Positions 9,299 to 16,569 of a stretch of DNA of 31,320 nt are shown here, piece after piece. A program made the translations under genes and the position numbers. Below the pieces are notes generated by a model. That model saw nothing but the letters and a program-made list of their open reading frames with translations, was not told the DNA's origin and did not search any database. Each line of letters begins with the position of its first letter. Positions within the stretch are counted from its first letter, which is position 1. The stretch is from an uncultured Eubacteriales bacterium (GTDB lineage: Bacteria > Bacillota > Clostridia > Christensenellales > Borkfalkiaceae), in assembly GCA_902465495.1 (NCBI GenBank), contig CABQND010000024.1:1-31320 (forward strand), written 5' to 3'.

Positions 9299-10330
9299 TT
9301 ACTTAGTTTCCGACGCAACTTCCTGCACGGGAACCGATTTTGCTTCCTTATTCTTCTTATCGGAAGCATAATTGTATTTTGCTTTTTCTGCACGCTTTGC
9401 ATCCGACTTTTCTTTGATGCAAGCGTAAATTGCGGGAGCAAAACACAGCGAAGAATAGGTGGATGCGATAACTGCCACAAGCCCCGTGAGCATAAACCAA
9501 AGGAGTTCGACCCCTACGACCGCTCCGACCACGCCCAACGCAACAAACGCCGCTGCAAGAAGAATGGCTGTGACAAATACGGTCTTGCGACTTTCTGCGA
9601 CGGCAAGAGCAATACCCTCGCGTGCAGGCAGATTCTTACGTTCTTCCGAACGGAAATCTCTACGCATTTTTCCGAATACCATAAGATTCATAAACGCGGA
9701 AATCAACAGAGAATATGCCGCAACGCCGATAAATGCAACACCTACGGGAACTCTCAAAAGCGCTACAACCGCAAGTGTAATCAATACGTCATGTACAGCA
9801 GCAACCAGCACAGCAACGCCCATACCGACCTTAAAACGAATCGCCGCATAGATGAACAACACTACTGCCGCAACACCTGCCGCAATCGCCGTGCGCCAAA
9901 TAAAATTATAGTACGCTTCGTTCTGAACATTGTGATAGGTTACCGAAACAACCGCAAGTTCTGCATTTTCAACGCCCGAACCGATCGCTATGCTTAAATC
10001 ATCCACAAACTGATCAAGCCCTTCCGCGCTTTCAGCCAAACGGAAAGAAAGAGAACTTCCTGCACCGGATACAGACTGATTATATGTCACCGCGGTAACA
10101 TCATATCCGCCTTTTTCAATTTCTGCCGAACAGAAATCTTCCAACGAGGAGCGGAAATTATCATCAAATGCCATGTAACCGGAATCGGAAACTTCGATCG
10201 ATGTATAGTCGTCCATCGTTGAATTCCCGTTAAAGCCCAGGAAGCCAAATACGAACGCGCCCGCAATAATCAGTACAAGGCTGATAATCAAACAAACAAG
10301 TAAATTCTTTTTGGAAACAGTTTTACTCAT
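9299..10330 (-). CDS. secF: Protein translocase subunit SecF (divergent)
   Basis: SecF pairs with SecD in the membrane and uses the proton-motive force to help complete export through SecYEG. The 343 residues show one N-terminal membrane segment (about 9-33), an extracellular domain (about 35-140) and five further hydrophobic segments (about 145-305), then a charged tail. The HD of AAVHDVLITL (180-181) is retained. The usual Asp of the YS-I-N-D-T motif before VVF is not found: the aligned stretch reads YSLLISAFMNLMVF (206-219), with Met at the Asp position. The extracellular G-x-D-F-x-G-G motif is also missing. The ATG (10328-10330) overlaps the secD stop by 8 bases and has GGGAGG about 9 bases upstream, so coupling is likely. 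Confidence 0.9.
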   Translation of the reverse strand: MSKTVSKKNLLVCLIISLVLIIAGAFVFGFLGFNGNSTMDDYTSIEVSDSGYMAFDDNFRSSLEDFCSAEIEKGGYDVTAVTYNQSVSGAGSSLSFRLAESAEGLDQFVDDLSIAIGSGVENAELAVVSVTYHNVQNEAYYNFIWRTAIAAGVAAVVLFIYAAIRFKVGMGVAVLVAAVHDVLITLAVVALLRVPVGVAFIGVAAYSLLISAFMNLMVFGKMRRDFRSEERKNLPAREGIALAVAESRKTVFVTAILLAAAFVALGVVGAVVGVELLWFMLTGLVAVIASTYSSLCFAPAIYACIKEKSDAKRAEKAKYNYASDKKNKEAKSVPVQEVASETK

Positions 10331-11825
10331 CTTCCGTTTCCTCCCTCTTGAAATTGCAGAATGCGATCTTATTCTTAGGCTGAGCGAGGAACATATACAG
10401 ATAGAATCGCGTGACCGCAAGCGTGCATGCCGCCGAAATTACAGAACCAAGCAGGAATATAAGGGACATATACTGTACCGTTCCCAGCGATATGAAATAC
10501 AAAATCGCAGAAAGTACAACCAGCACAATATGCACGTCAATTGTGAGCGCCAAGCTCTTTTTATAGCCCGCCTTGATCGACGCTGTAAGCGTCTTACCGC
10601 TTGCAAATTCGTCGCGAATATTGGCAAACGCATACCAGTTGAACGAAGTCATGATCGCTGCCGAAAGCACGATAGCAATAAGCCCGCCTGCATTTACGAC
10701 AATCCCGTCAATCAACGAAATGCATAAAATCAGTACCAACGCATAGGTCAGGAATCCGTAAACATGCGCAAGTCCCATGCCCTTATAACGTACCAGCGAA
10801 AATACCAGCATCGCAAGAATCAGTACGCCGATAGCAATCGCCGCCGCAAGCGCTGCATGTTCGCCCATCGTCGGAGCAATTTCATAAATATCCGATGTAT
10901 CCAACTTAATATTGAACACATTGTTCTCATCAAGCGTCGAATTGATCACACATGCGATCGTTTCTGCCGATTCACGGGTAGAATAGCTGCCGCTGATATA
11001 GACAGTATCTTGATCCAACGCCTCGGAAAGGCTCGCCTGCATCAACAACTCCGTACCCACATACATGTACAGTGTTGCTCCGGAAGAACTCGATCCGCTG
11101 CTTGAATCGCTGCTCGCCGCCTCGACAAGATCGGCCGTAATTTCCGCAAACTTTGCCCTGCCTTCTTTCGTGAATTTAATGGCTACAGCATAGCCGTCAT
11201 CACCGGCATTGGCAACGCTTGCACCCTTGATATACTCGGCATTTCCGCTCATCAATACATTCTTTTTGGTCGTGCTCGTATCGGTATCACTGAAAATCAG
11301 GTTGCCAGAGTATGCAAACGATTCAAAAAGCGTACTTGCCGATTCATCCGTATACGGGATCTCAACGCGAATCGTATAATCGTCTTGCTTTTTGATAGAA
11401 TAATCAACGAAGTTTTTCTCTTCAAACCGCACTTTAAGAGCGTTGAACGCACTGTCAAATTCCGCTTGGAATGTCTCAGTCACGTTGCCGTCGGCATCGC
11501 AAACGGTCTCAGAAAGGTAGACGCCACCCTTACGGAAATACTGCTCCGCAGGGTTGTCCACATCGTCGCTCGTTTCCGGCGTCGCTTTCGTCTCTTCGTA
11601 CTCTTCAACAAGCATGTCGTACTCCGAACGCGAAATCACACCTTCCGGATAATACACAGTGTAGTACCCGCCACCAAGATCGGTACCGAAATCAACGATA
11701 CTCAGAAGCGAGTTAAACTTTTGTGCGGTGGATACGTTGAACGACGGTGTAACGCTCAAAAATAAGAGCCCTACCAACACGACGGTCACGAGAATAATCA
11801 GTACCACCGATTTCTTCTTGCCCAT
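10323..11825 (-). CDS. secD: Protein translocase subunit SecD (divergent)
   Basis: Membrane partner of SecF. The 500 residues have an N-terminal membrane segment (about 7-27), the DFGTDLGGG motif at 45-53 (usually G-x-D-L-x-G-G), a large extracellular domain up to about 320 with a Ser/Gly-rich stretch at 238-249, and five membrane segments (about 322-482). In the fourth membrane segment family members carry V-D-A-N. Here the matching bases encode T393-S394-F395-N396, so the aspartate assigned to proton coupling is replaced by Ser while the Asn is kept. The downstream ANIRDEF segment matches the family ERIREE. The ATG (11823-11825) has AGGAGG upstream. A near-consensus promoter lies at 11895-11923. 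Confidence 0.9.
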   Translation of the reverse strand: MGKKKSVVLIILVTVVLVGLLFLSVTPSFNVSTAQKFNSLLSIVDFGTDLGGGYYTVYYPEGVISRSEYDMLVEEYEETKATPETSDDVDNPAEQYFRKGGVYLSETVCDADGNVTETFQAEFDSAFNALKVRFEEKNFVDYSIKKQDDYTIRVEIPYTDESASTLFESFAYSGNLIFSDTDTSTTKKNVLMSGNAEYIKGASVANAGDDGYAVAIKFTKEGRAKFAEITADLVEAASSDSSSGSSSSGATLYMYVGTELLMQASLSEALDQDTVYISGSYSTRESAETIACVINSTLDENNVFNIKLDTSDIYEIAPTMGEHAALAAAIAIGVLILAMLVFSLVRYKGMGLAHVYGFLTYALVLILCISLIDGIVVNAGGLIAIVLSAAIMTSFNWYAFANIRDEFASGKTLTASIKAGYKKSLALTIDVHIVLVVLSAILYFISLGTVQYMSLIFLLGSVISAACTLAVTRFYLYMFLAQPKNKIAFCNFKREETEDE

Positions 11826-11894
11826 TGCCTCCTCCTGCAACTTTTGAGATTTATCCTCGAAATTTTCAAAGAATAAAAAGAACTATACCCGATT

Positions 11895-11923
11895 ATTATA
11901 ATAAAGTTCGGGAATTTAGTCAA
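11895..11923 (-). promoter_or_regulatory. Sigma-A-type promoter of secD-secF
   Basis: On the minus strand TTGACT (11923-11918) is 17 bases from a perfect TATAAT (11900-11895). The -10 region lies inside a CCCGA/TCGGG inverted repeat (11888-11892 and 11908-11912). The sequence ACCCGATTAT at 11887-11896 recurs at 11953-11962. Either feature could be an operator. The rest of the 11826-12032 gap shows nothing else clear. Confidence 0.85.
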
Positions 11924-12032
11924 GTGTAAATTGTTCTTTTTTCCGCTTTTTTACCCGATTATCATAAAAGAAAAGATTTCACTGCCTCTTTTACGCATTT
12001 CTTGAAACATTTTCAGAAACGCCCGGCTCAGT

Positions 12033-12536
12033 TCAGCCTTTTTTTTCATCATCAGCATACATTTGCGCAAGGCGCAAATACTCTTGTGCATTTTGCATAA
12101 TGCCTTCTTTTTCCGCATCGGTCAAAGCCCGTACGATTTTGTAAGGATTCCCGACCGCAAGAACTCCGGAAGGTATTTCCTTGCGAGGCGGAATCAGCGT
12201 ACCCGCGCCAACAATACTGTCCTTGCCGATCTTTGCACCGTCCATAACAATTGCGCCCATACCGATCAATACATTGTGATCAATCGTACAACCGTGAATT
12301 ACCGCATTGTGCCCGACTGTCACCCCTTCACCGATCGTTACCGGCGCGCCATATCCGACATGCACACTGACATTGTCCTGAATGTTCGTGTTTTTTCCGA
12401 TGACAACAGAAGCAATGTCGCCCCGTATGCAAGCGCCACACCAAATATTTGCCCCTTCGCCGAGAATTACATCGCCTGCCACATACGCACGCGGATGCAC
12501 AAATACGCCTTCCGCTCTTTTTATATTGTTTTTCAT
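12033..12536 (-). CDS. Gamma-carbonic-anhydrase-like left-handed beta-helix protein
   Basis: A 167-residue protein of hexapeptide repeats, expected to form a left-handed beta-helix trimer. The repeats cover about residues 12-125, followed by a C-terminal helix. The three zinc-ligand histidines of the gamma-carbonic anhydrase family are in place (H59, H76, H81), along with RGD at 38-40. Many family members have weak or no measured carbonic anhydrase activity, so the reaction is uncertain. The ATG (12534-12536) has only a weak GGAA upstream, and the gap from the SCIFF maturase gene is 18 bases, so it is probably read as the last gene of that unit. Confidence 0.9.
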   Translation of the reverse strand: MKNNIKRAEGVFVHPRAYVAGDVILGEGANIWCGACIRGDIASVVIGKNTNIQDNVSVHVGYGAPVTIGEGVTVGHNAVIHGCTIDHNVLIGMGAIVMDGAKIGKDSIVGAGTLIPPRKEIPSGVLAVGNPYKIVRALTDAEKEGIMQNAQEYLRLAQMYADDEKKG

Positions 12537-12554
12537 TTTTCCAATATATGCTTA

Positions 12555-13883
12555 TTATTTGTGTTCACGGGATTTGCGCTCCGCAAGAATATGCATTGCG
12601 TCCTCCACCCTCTTTTTCATCATCTCGCAAGTGATTTCATACGGATCATTGATATCGCCGTTAAAATGATAATTGTTCGCACTGCAACCGCCGCTGCAAA
12701 TAAATTTCGCAAAACATCCGTCACACTTTTTACGCGTAAACAGACAAGAATTTTTGAATTTTGCGCGAATATTCTCGTTCAGTTTTCCTTCATAGACACT
12801 GCCCATCCGGAAATCTTTATCGCCCGCAAACTGATGGCACGGATAAATATCGCCGTTCGGGACAACCGAAAAATATTCGTTTCCCGCGCCACACGCGCTC
12901 ACCCGCTTGGACAAACAGGGACCGCCTTCCAGATCAATGTTGAAATGGAAAAAATTAAAGCCCTTGCCCTGCGCTACCCGTTCAAGATATTTATCGCAAA
13001 GCCGATCGTATTCTGCACAGACTGCGGAAAGATCTTTCTTTGTAATCGCAAGATCAGGTATATCCGTAACAACCGGCTCCATCGAAATGCTGTCAAATCC
13101 GTTGTCCGCAAGAAAGAGAACATCTTTTGAAAAATCAAGATTTTTTGCAGTAAACGTTCCCCGAACATAGTAACTTTTATTACCGCGTATTTTGACAAAG
13201 TTTTTCAAGTTCTCGATCACAAGATCAAAACTGCCTTTCCCGTTTGCTGTCTTGCGAACGGCATCGTGCACTTCCTTCCTGCCATCCAAACTCAATACAA
13301 CGTTCTCCATTTCCGCATTGAGAAATTCTGCAATATCGTCTTTGAGCAAGAGTCCGTTTGTCGTCAATGTAAAGAGAAATTTTTTCCCGCGTTTTGCCGC
13401 TTCCTCTTTGGCGTAATAAACCGTTTCTTTGACAACATCAAAATTCATCAAAGGTTCCCCGCCGAAAAAGTCCGTTTCCAAAATCCTGCGATTACCCGAA
13501 TTTTCAATAAGGAAATCGATCGCTTTCTTCGCCGTTTCAAGGCTCATGAATTCACGCTTCGCATGATATGCCCCTTCATCCGCAAAACAGTACTTGCAGC
13601 GAAGATTGCAGTCATGGCAGATGTGCAGACACAAAGCCTTTACTTCGTCTGATTTCGGCGGCGCCGCTTTCACTTCTTCTTTAAATAAAAGGCCCGCCCT
13701 TTTCAGCTCATCAAAATCTTCCTCATATGCCCTGCGCTCTTCGCTCGTAATCGATGAAGTATCTACCTCTTCGCCCAACTTTTCACGCAATAGAAGCGCG
13801 GCCTTCTCATCGCATTCATGTAGCGCCGAACTGCCCGTGTCAAATATATAAAAATGTTCTTTATAACGGAAAACGTGTACCAT
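12555..13883 (-). CDS. scfB: SCIFF peptide maturase (radical SAM/SPASM thioether synthase)
   Basis: Radical SAM enzyme expected to install Cys-to-Thr thioether bridges in the SCIFF peptide encoded just upstream (ranthipeptide class of RiPPs). The product is 442 residues: N-terminal peptide-recognition domain (about 1-75, PqqD-like), radical SAM core with C92-x3-C96-x2-C99 inside CHDCNLRCKYCF, TDFFGGEP further on, and a C-terminal SPASM region with CGAGNEYFSVVPNGDIYPC, CDGCFAKFICSGGC and a final EITCEM cysteine, giving ligands for auxiliary iron-sulfur clusters. The ATG at 13881-13883 has GAGGAG 5 bases upstream, and starting there gives the expected N terminus. An attenuator-like hairpin separates it from the peptide gene. 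The gamma-carbonic-anhydrase gene follows. Confidence 0.95.
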   Translation of the reverse strand: MVHVFRYKEHFYIFDTGSSALHECDEKAALLLREKLGEEVDTSSITSEERRAYEEDFDELKRAGLLFKEEVKAAPPKSDEVKALCLHICHDCNLRCKYCFADEGAYHAKREFMSLETAKKAIDFLIENSGNRRILETDFFGGEPLMNFDVVKETVYYAKEEAAKRGKKFLFTLTTNGLLLKDDIAEFLNAEMENVVLSLDGRKEVHDAVRKTANGKGSFDLVIENLKNFVKIRGNKSYYVRGTFTAKNLDFSKDVLFLADNGFDSISMEPVVTDIPDLAITKKDLSAVCAEYDRLCDKYLERVAQGKGFNFFHFNIDLEGGPCLSKRVSACGAGNEYFSVVPNGDIYPCHQFAGDKDFRMGSVYEGKLNENIRAKFKNSCLFTRKKCDGCFAKFICSGGCSANNYHFNGDINDPYEITCEMMKKRVEDAMHILAERKSREHK

Positions 13884-13929
13884 CTGATCTCCTCTTTCGA
13901 AATTTCTTCCCCTCAGAAAGAAACTGCTC

Positions 13930-13967
13930 AAAATACAAAGATTAAGGAGCAGGAATCCTGCTCCTTA
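13930..13967 (-). terminator. Attenuator-like hairpin between SCIFF peptide and maturase genes
   Basis: A near-perfect stem (13943-13953 with 13957-13967) has a 3-nt loop and is followed on the minus strand by a T-rich tract. It starts 5 bases after the peptide gene stop. It would let the small peptide be made in excess of the enzyme. Confidence 0.7.
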
Positions 13968-13971
13968 TCCA

Positions 13972-14133
13972 TTACTTATTCTTTTCGGGATCGCTCTCTC
14001 TGGTAATCCTTTCGCAGGATTGGTTTCCGACCGTGCAGCTGGTTTTGCAAGCAGACTGACAAGTACTTCTGCATTCGCCGCATCCCGTTACCTTTTTTTC
14101 TGCGGGACGAGCGATCGTTCTGATCTTATTCAT
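13972..14133 (-). CDS. scfA: SCIFF ranthipeptide precursor (six cysteines in forty-five residues)
   Basis: A 53-residue precursor peptide, translated by hand from the minus strand: MNKIRTIARP, then AEKKVTGCGE, CRSTCQSACK, TSCTVGNQSC and ERITRESDPEKNK. It has exactly six cysteines (C18, C21, C25, C29, C33, C40). The CQSACKTSCTVGNQSCE core is the signature of the SCIFF family, which is nearly universal in Clostridia and always next to a radical SAM maturase. The ATG (14131-14133) has AAGGAG 7 bases upstream, and a near-consensus promoter lies at 14164-14192. Expected modification is Cys-Thr thioether linkage by the downstream enzyme. No dedicated protease or exporter gene is visible. The C-terminal tail after the last cysteine (13 residues, charged) is longer than I expect for the family. 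Confidence 0.96.
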   Translation of the reverse strand: MNKIRTIARPAEKKVTGCGECRSTCQSACKTSCTVGNQSCERITRESDPEKNK

Positions 14134-14163
14134 GGGCAATCTCCTTTTGCATCTTTTTCCATT

Positions 14164-14192
14164 ATTATAATATAACGAAAATAAAATTGCAA
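14164..14192 (-). promoter_or_regulatory. Sigma-A-type promoter of the SCIFF operon
   Basis: On the minus strand TTGCAA (14192-14187) is 17 bases from a perfect TATAAT (14169-14164). Predicted transcription starts about 25 bases before the peptide gene ATG. Confidence 0.8.
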
Positions 14193-14234
14193 GCGTTTTT
14201 TGAAAGCCGCTGATGAAAAGCTGATTGTTTCGAT

Positions 14235-14615
14235 CTATTTTCCGCTTTTGACAAGTGAAGCAATGATCCCGCTGATCAACCCCGCAATCGTTCCGAATAA
14301 AAGATCAAGCACATTGCTCCAACCAAATGAAATTTCACCTGCAATGATCGCAAACAGAAAATATGTCAAGATTACGACTGCGGCGCCGCAAATTGCTCCT
14401 TTGAGCGCCGTTTTCCCAGGTTTAAGGCATAAAAACACACCTAAAAAGATGGCTAGCATCTTAATCACCTGATTGATTGGCATGATCACTGTCGAACCAA
14501 TGGAAAATAATTTGATAAAAAGCGCAAATACAAGTACCGCCGCAAGTGTAAAAACAATCGAAACACAAACACTCTTTCCCATTTCCGCCGCCACGCGGCC
14601 GCCTTCGCTGTGCAT
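14235..14615 (-). CDS. SCIFF-neighbourhood small membrane protein (TIGR04086-like)
   Basis: A 126-residue integral membrane protein with four predicted hydrophobic helices (about 15-38, 43-65, 70-92 and 100-122) and no catalytic motif. It resembles the TIGR04086 family of clostridial membrane proteins, whose genes are usually beside SCIFF; I place it by length, topology and position. Its function is unknown. Its ribosome binding site GCGGAGG lies in the 3' arm of a terminator-like hairpin and is followed by a T-run and then the ATG (14613-14615), so expression may be held back at the transcription or translation step. It is downstream of yajC and upstream of the SCIFF promoter. Confidence 0.8.
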   Translation of the reverse strand: MHSEGGRVAAEMGKSVCVSIVFTLAAVLVFALFIKLFSIGSTVIMPINQVIKMLAIFLGVFLCLKPGKTALKGAICGAAVVILTYFLFAIIAGEISFGWSNVLDLLFGTIAGLISGIIASLVKSGK

Positions 14616-14657
14616 AAAAAATACCTCCGCATAGGTTTGTACTACTCTATGCGGAGG
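14616..14657 (-). terminator. Terminator hairpin overlapping a ribosome binding site
   Basis: A perfect 11-bp stem (14624-14634 with 14647-14657) has a 12-nt loop and a T-run on the minus strand (14616-14623). It would end yajC transcription, but its 3' arm contains the GGAGG of the next gene and the T-run ends at that gene's ATG. Confidence 0.8.
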
Positions 14658-14685
14658 ATTTACTCTTTATTCGTTTGTTTTAAAA

Positions 14686-15144
14686 TTACTTGGACTCTTC
14701 GTCTTTCTTTTCTTCAGAAGTTTTCTCTTCTTTCTGCTCTGCTTCTTTGTTCTCTTCAAACGGTTCTTCGGGGGCAGCTTCCTCTTTTACCTGTTCAGGC
14801 ACTGTTTCTTCGACAGGTTTCGCCTCTTCAGGTTTCGCATCCGTCTGATAAATCGCCTGCTTGTCAAATTTCATGTAGCTGTAATTCCCTTCGCTGTCAC
14901 CCGTTTTCAATACAAACGTGCCTTCCGCATCGTTCACTTCAACAACTTCGCCAACGATCCCGCCGATCGTCTTGACCTTGTTGCCGGGTTTAACCGCACT
15001 GATCGTCGCAGCAAAATCTTTCTGCTTCTTTTTCTGCGAAACGAACGACCATACAAAGAATGCCACCAACAATACAACGATGATGATGATCGGAATATAC
15101 GATTTCCACGAAGGCGCTTCGCCTTCCAAGAGATTCAAAAACAT
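14686..15144 (-). CDS. yajC: Preprotein translocase accessory subunit YajC
   Basis: YajC is a small single-span membrane protein that associates with SecDF and the Sec translocon. The 152 residues comprise a short N terminus, one membrane helix (about 16-36), a KKKQKDF basic segment, and the conserved small beta-domain with PGNKVKTIGGIVGEVVEV (52-69). The last 50 or so residues are an unusually long, low-complexity Glu/Lys/Pro tail, so the protein is longer than the common size of about 90-110 residues. AAGGAG lies 8 bases before the ATG (15142-15144). Its own promoter is at 15191-15219. The hairpin after it probably ends most transcripts. Confidence 0.95.
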   Translation of the reverse strand: MFLNLLEGEAPSWKSYIPIIIIVVLLVAFFVWSFVSQKKKQKDFAATISAVKPGNKVKTIGGIVGEVVEVNDAEGTFVLKTGDSEGNYSYMKFDKQAIYQTDAKPEEAKPVEETVPEQVKEEAAPEEPFEENKEAEQKEEKTSEEKKDEESK

Positions 15145-15190
15145 AAACGATTCTCCTTTTCATTGATTGGCTTTCTTGCCGACTGACAAT

Positions 15191-15219
15191 ATAATACCCG
15201 TTTTGCAAGTTTTTGGCAA
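15191..15219 (-). promoter_or_regulatory. Sigma-A-type promoter of yajC
   Basis: On the minus strand TTGCCA (15219-15214) is 17 bases from TATTAT (15196-15191). It lies between the tgt terminator and the yajC start. Confidence 0.75.
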
Positions 15220-15240
15220 CTGTTTTTTACCGATTCCCTC

Positions 15241-15269
15241 GAAAAAATTAGAAAAGAGCACACTTTTCT
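15241..15269 (-). terminator. Intrinsic terminator after tgt
   Basis: A 7-bp stem (15250-15256 with 15263-15269) has a 6-nt loop. On the minus strand it is followed by AA and six T (complement of 15242-15247). It ends the ruvCAB-queA-tgt transcript. Confidence 0.75.
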
Positions 15270-15287
15270 CCATTCTGACACAATTCG

Positions 15288-16421
15288 TTAAAATCCGCCT
15301 CCGATTCCGTTTCCATATTTACTGTAAAACTCTTCCCGAAACTCTTTAAGGGTGCCATCCAAAATCGACTGTCTTAATCCGCGCATGAGCTTATTCAGGA
15401 ACGTAATGTTATGCATGGACAAGAGCATAGAAGAAAGCATCTCCCCTGCATTGATCAAATGCCGCAAATATGCCTTCGTATAATTTTTACAGCAATAACA
15501 GTCGCATTCTTCGTCCAGCGGTGTAAAATCCTCTTTATATTTCGCATTCCGCACGACAACTTTTCCCTTACTCGTCAGCGCCGTACCGTTGCGCGCCACC
15601 CGCGTCGCCAAAACACAGTCAAACATGTCGATGCCGCGCATCACGCCCTCGATCAGACAATCAGGACTTCCCACCCCCATGAGATACCGGGGAATATGCG
15701 TCGGGAGTACCGGTTGAAGCGCATCCAGCATCTCATACATCAAAGGTTTCGGTTCGCCTACCGAAAGTCCGCCGATACCGATGCCATACTTTGCAAACGG
15801 CTTCGCTTCTTCCACACTCTTCAAACGCAAGTCCTTATAAAAATTCCCCTGCACGATCGGAAAAAGCGCCTGATCGGGATTGTCATGCGCCTTCGCACAT
15901 CGTTCCAGCCACCGCACCGTGCGATCGAGCGCTCTCTGTGCGTACTTATGATCAACGCCGTATTCGCTGCACTCATCAAATTGCATAATGATATCCGCAC
16001 CCAAAGCGTTCTCAATTTCCATCACCTTCTCAGGGGTAAAAAAATGTTTACTCCCATCGATATGAGAGCTGAACCATACCCCTTCGTCCTTGATATCATT
16101 GAGCTTTGCCAGCGAAAACACCTGAAATCCGCCGCTGTCTGTCAAAATCGGACGGTCCCAATTCATGAATTTATGCAACCCGCCCGCCTTCTTTACAAGC
16201 TCGTGACCCGGCCGCATATATAGATGATACGTGTTCGCAAGAATAATCTGCGAACCGGCTTCTTTCAAATCACGCGGAAGCATCCCTTTCACGGTCGCCT
16301 GTGTTCCTACCGACATATACACGGGCGTCTCGATATCACCGTGCGGCGTATGAAATATTCCCGCACGCGCACCCGTCGCGGGATCGGTTTTAATTACCTC
16401 AAACGAAAATTTTTCAGCCAA
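15288..16421 (-). CDS. tgt: Queuine/preQ1 tRNA-guanine transglycosylase
   Basis: Swaps guanine-34 for preQ1 in tRNAs with GUN anticodons, the base-exchange step of queuosine synthesis. The 377 residues match the bacterial enzyme. D95 in TDSGGFQVF and D268 in DMFDCVLATR are the expected catalytic aspartates. The zinc site is C306-x-C308-x2-C311 with H337. No ATG precedes the conserved N terminus: the start is TTG (16419-16421) with AAAGGG about 8 bases upstream. It lies directly after queA, separated by a GC-rich intergenic element, and is the last gene before a terminator. Confidence 0.97.
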   Translation of the reverse strand: MAEKFSFEVIKTDPATGARAGIFHTPHGDIETPVYMSVGTQATVKGMLPRDLKEAGSQIILANTYHLYMRPGHELVKKAGGLHKFMNWDRPILTDSGGFQVFSLAKLNDIKDEGVWFSSHIDGSKHFFTPEKVMEIENALGADIIMQFDECSEYGVDHKYAQRALDRTVRWLERCAKAHDNPDQALFPIVQGNFYKDLRLKSVEEAKPFAKYGIGIGGLSVGEPKPLMYEMLDALQPVLPTHIPRYLMGVGSPDCLIEGVMRGIDMFDCVLATRVARNGTALTSKGKVVVRNAKYKEDFTPLDEECDCYCCKNYTKAYLRHLINAGEMLSSMLLSMHNITFLNKLMRGLRQSILDGTLKEFREEFYSKYGNGIGGGF

Positions 16422-16447
16422 AACAATTACCCTTTTAAAAAATAATA

Positions 16448-16569
16448 TGATGATCGGAGAAGCGAGCAGGTCGCGGCGCGCGAGGAAAACGCGAGGGAGC
16501 GTACACGGACGTACGTGACCGAGCGTTCCCGCAGCGCAACAATGAGATGCGACGCTTATACGATCATCA
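16448..16569. repeat. GC-rich structured element between queA and tgt, flanked by inverted repeats
   Basis: The stretch is bounded by 9-base inverted repeats, TGATGATCG (16448-16456) and CGATCATCA (16561-16569); the second lies in the last codons of queA. The inside is much richer in G and C than the flanks and contains a small CGTAC/GTACG hairpin (16500-16515) and repeated GCGAG/GAGCG words. It looks like a dispersed intergenic repeat, but no second copy is in this window to confirm it. Confidence 0.4.

Noticed and set aside
11960..12032. Terminator after the carbonic-anhydrase-like gene
   Set aside because: A weak A/T hairpin (TTTCTGAAA with a bulged partner) is present but lacks a following T-run.
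12063..13130. Plus-strand open frame of 355 codons over the carbonic-anhydrase-like and SCIFF maturase genes
   Set aside because: It is antisense to both genes and crosses their boundary, and its translation shows no recognisable domain.
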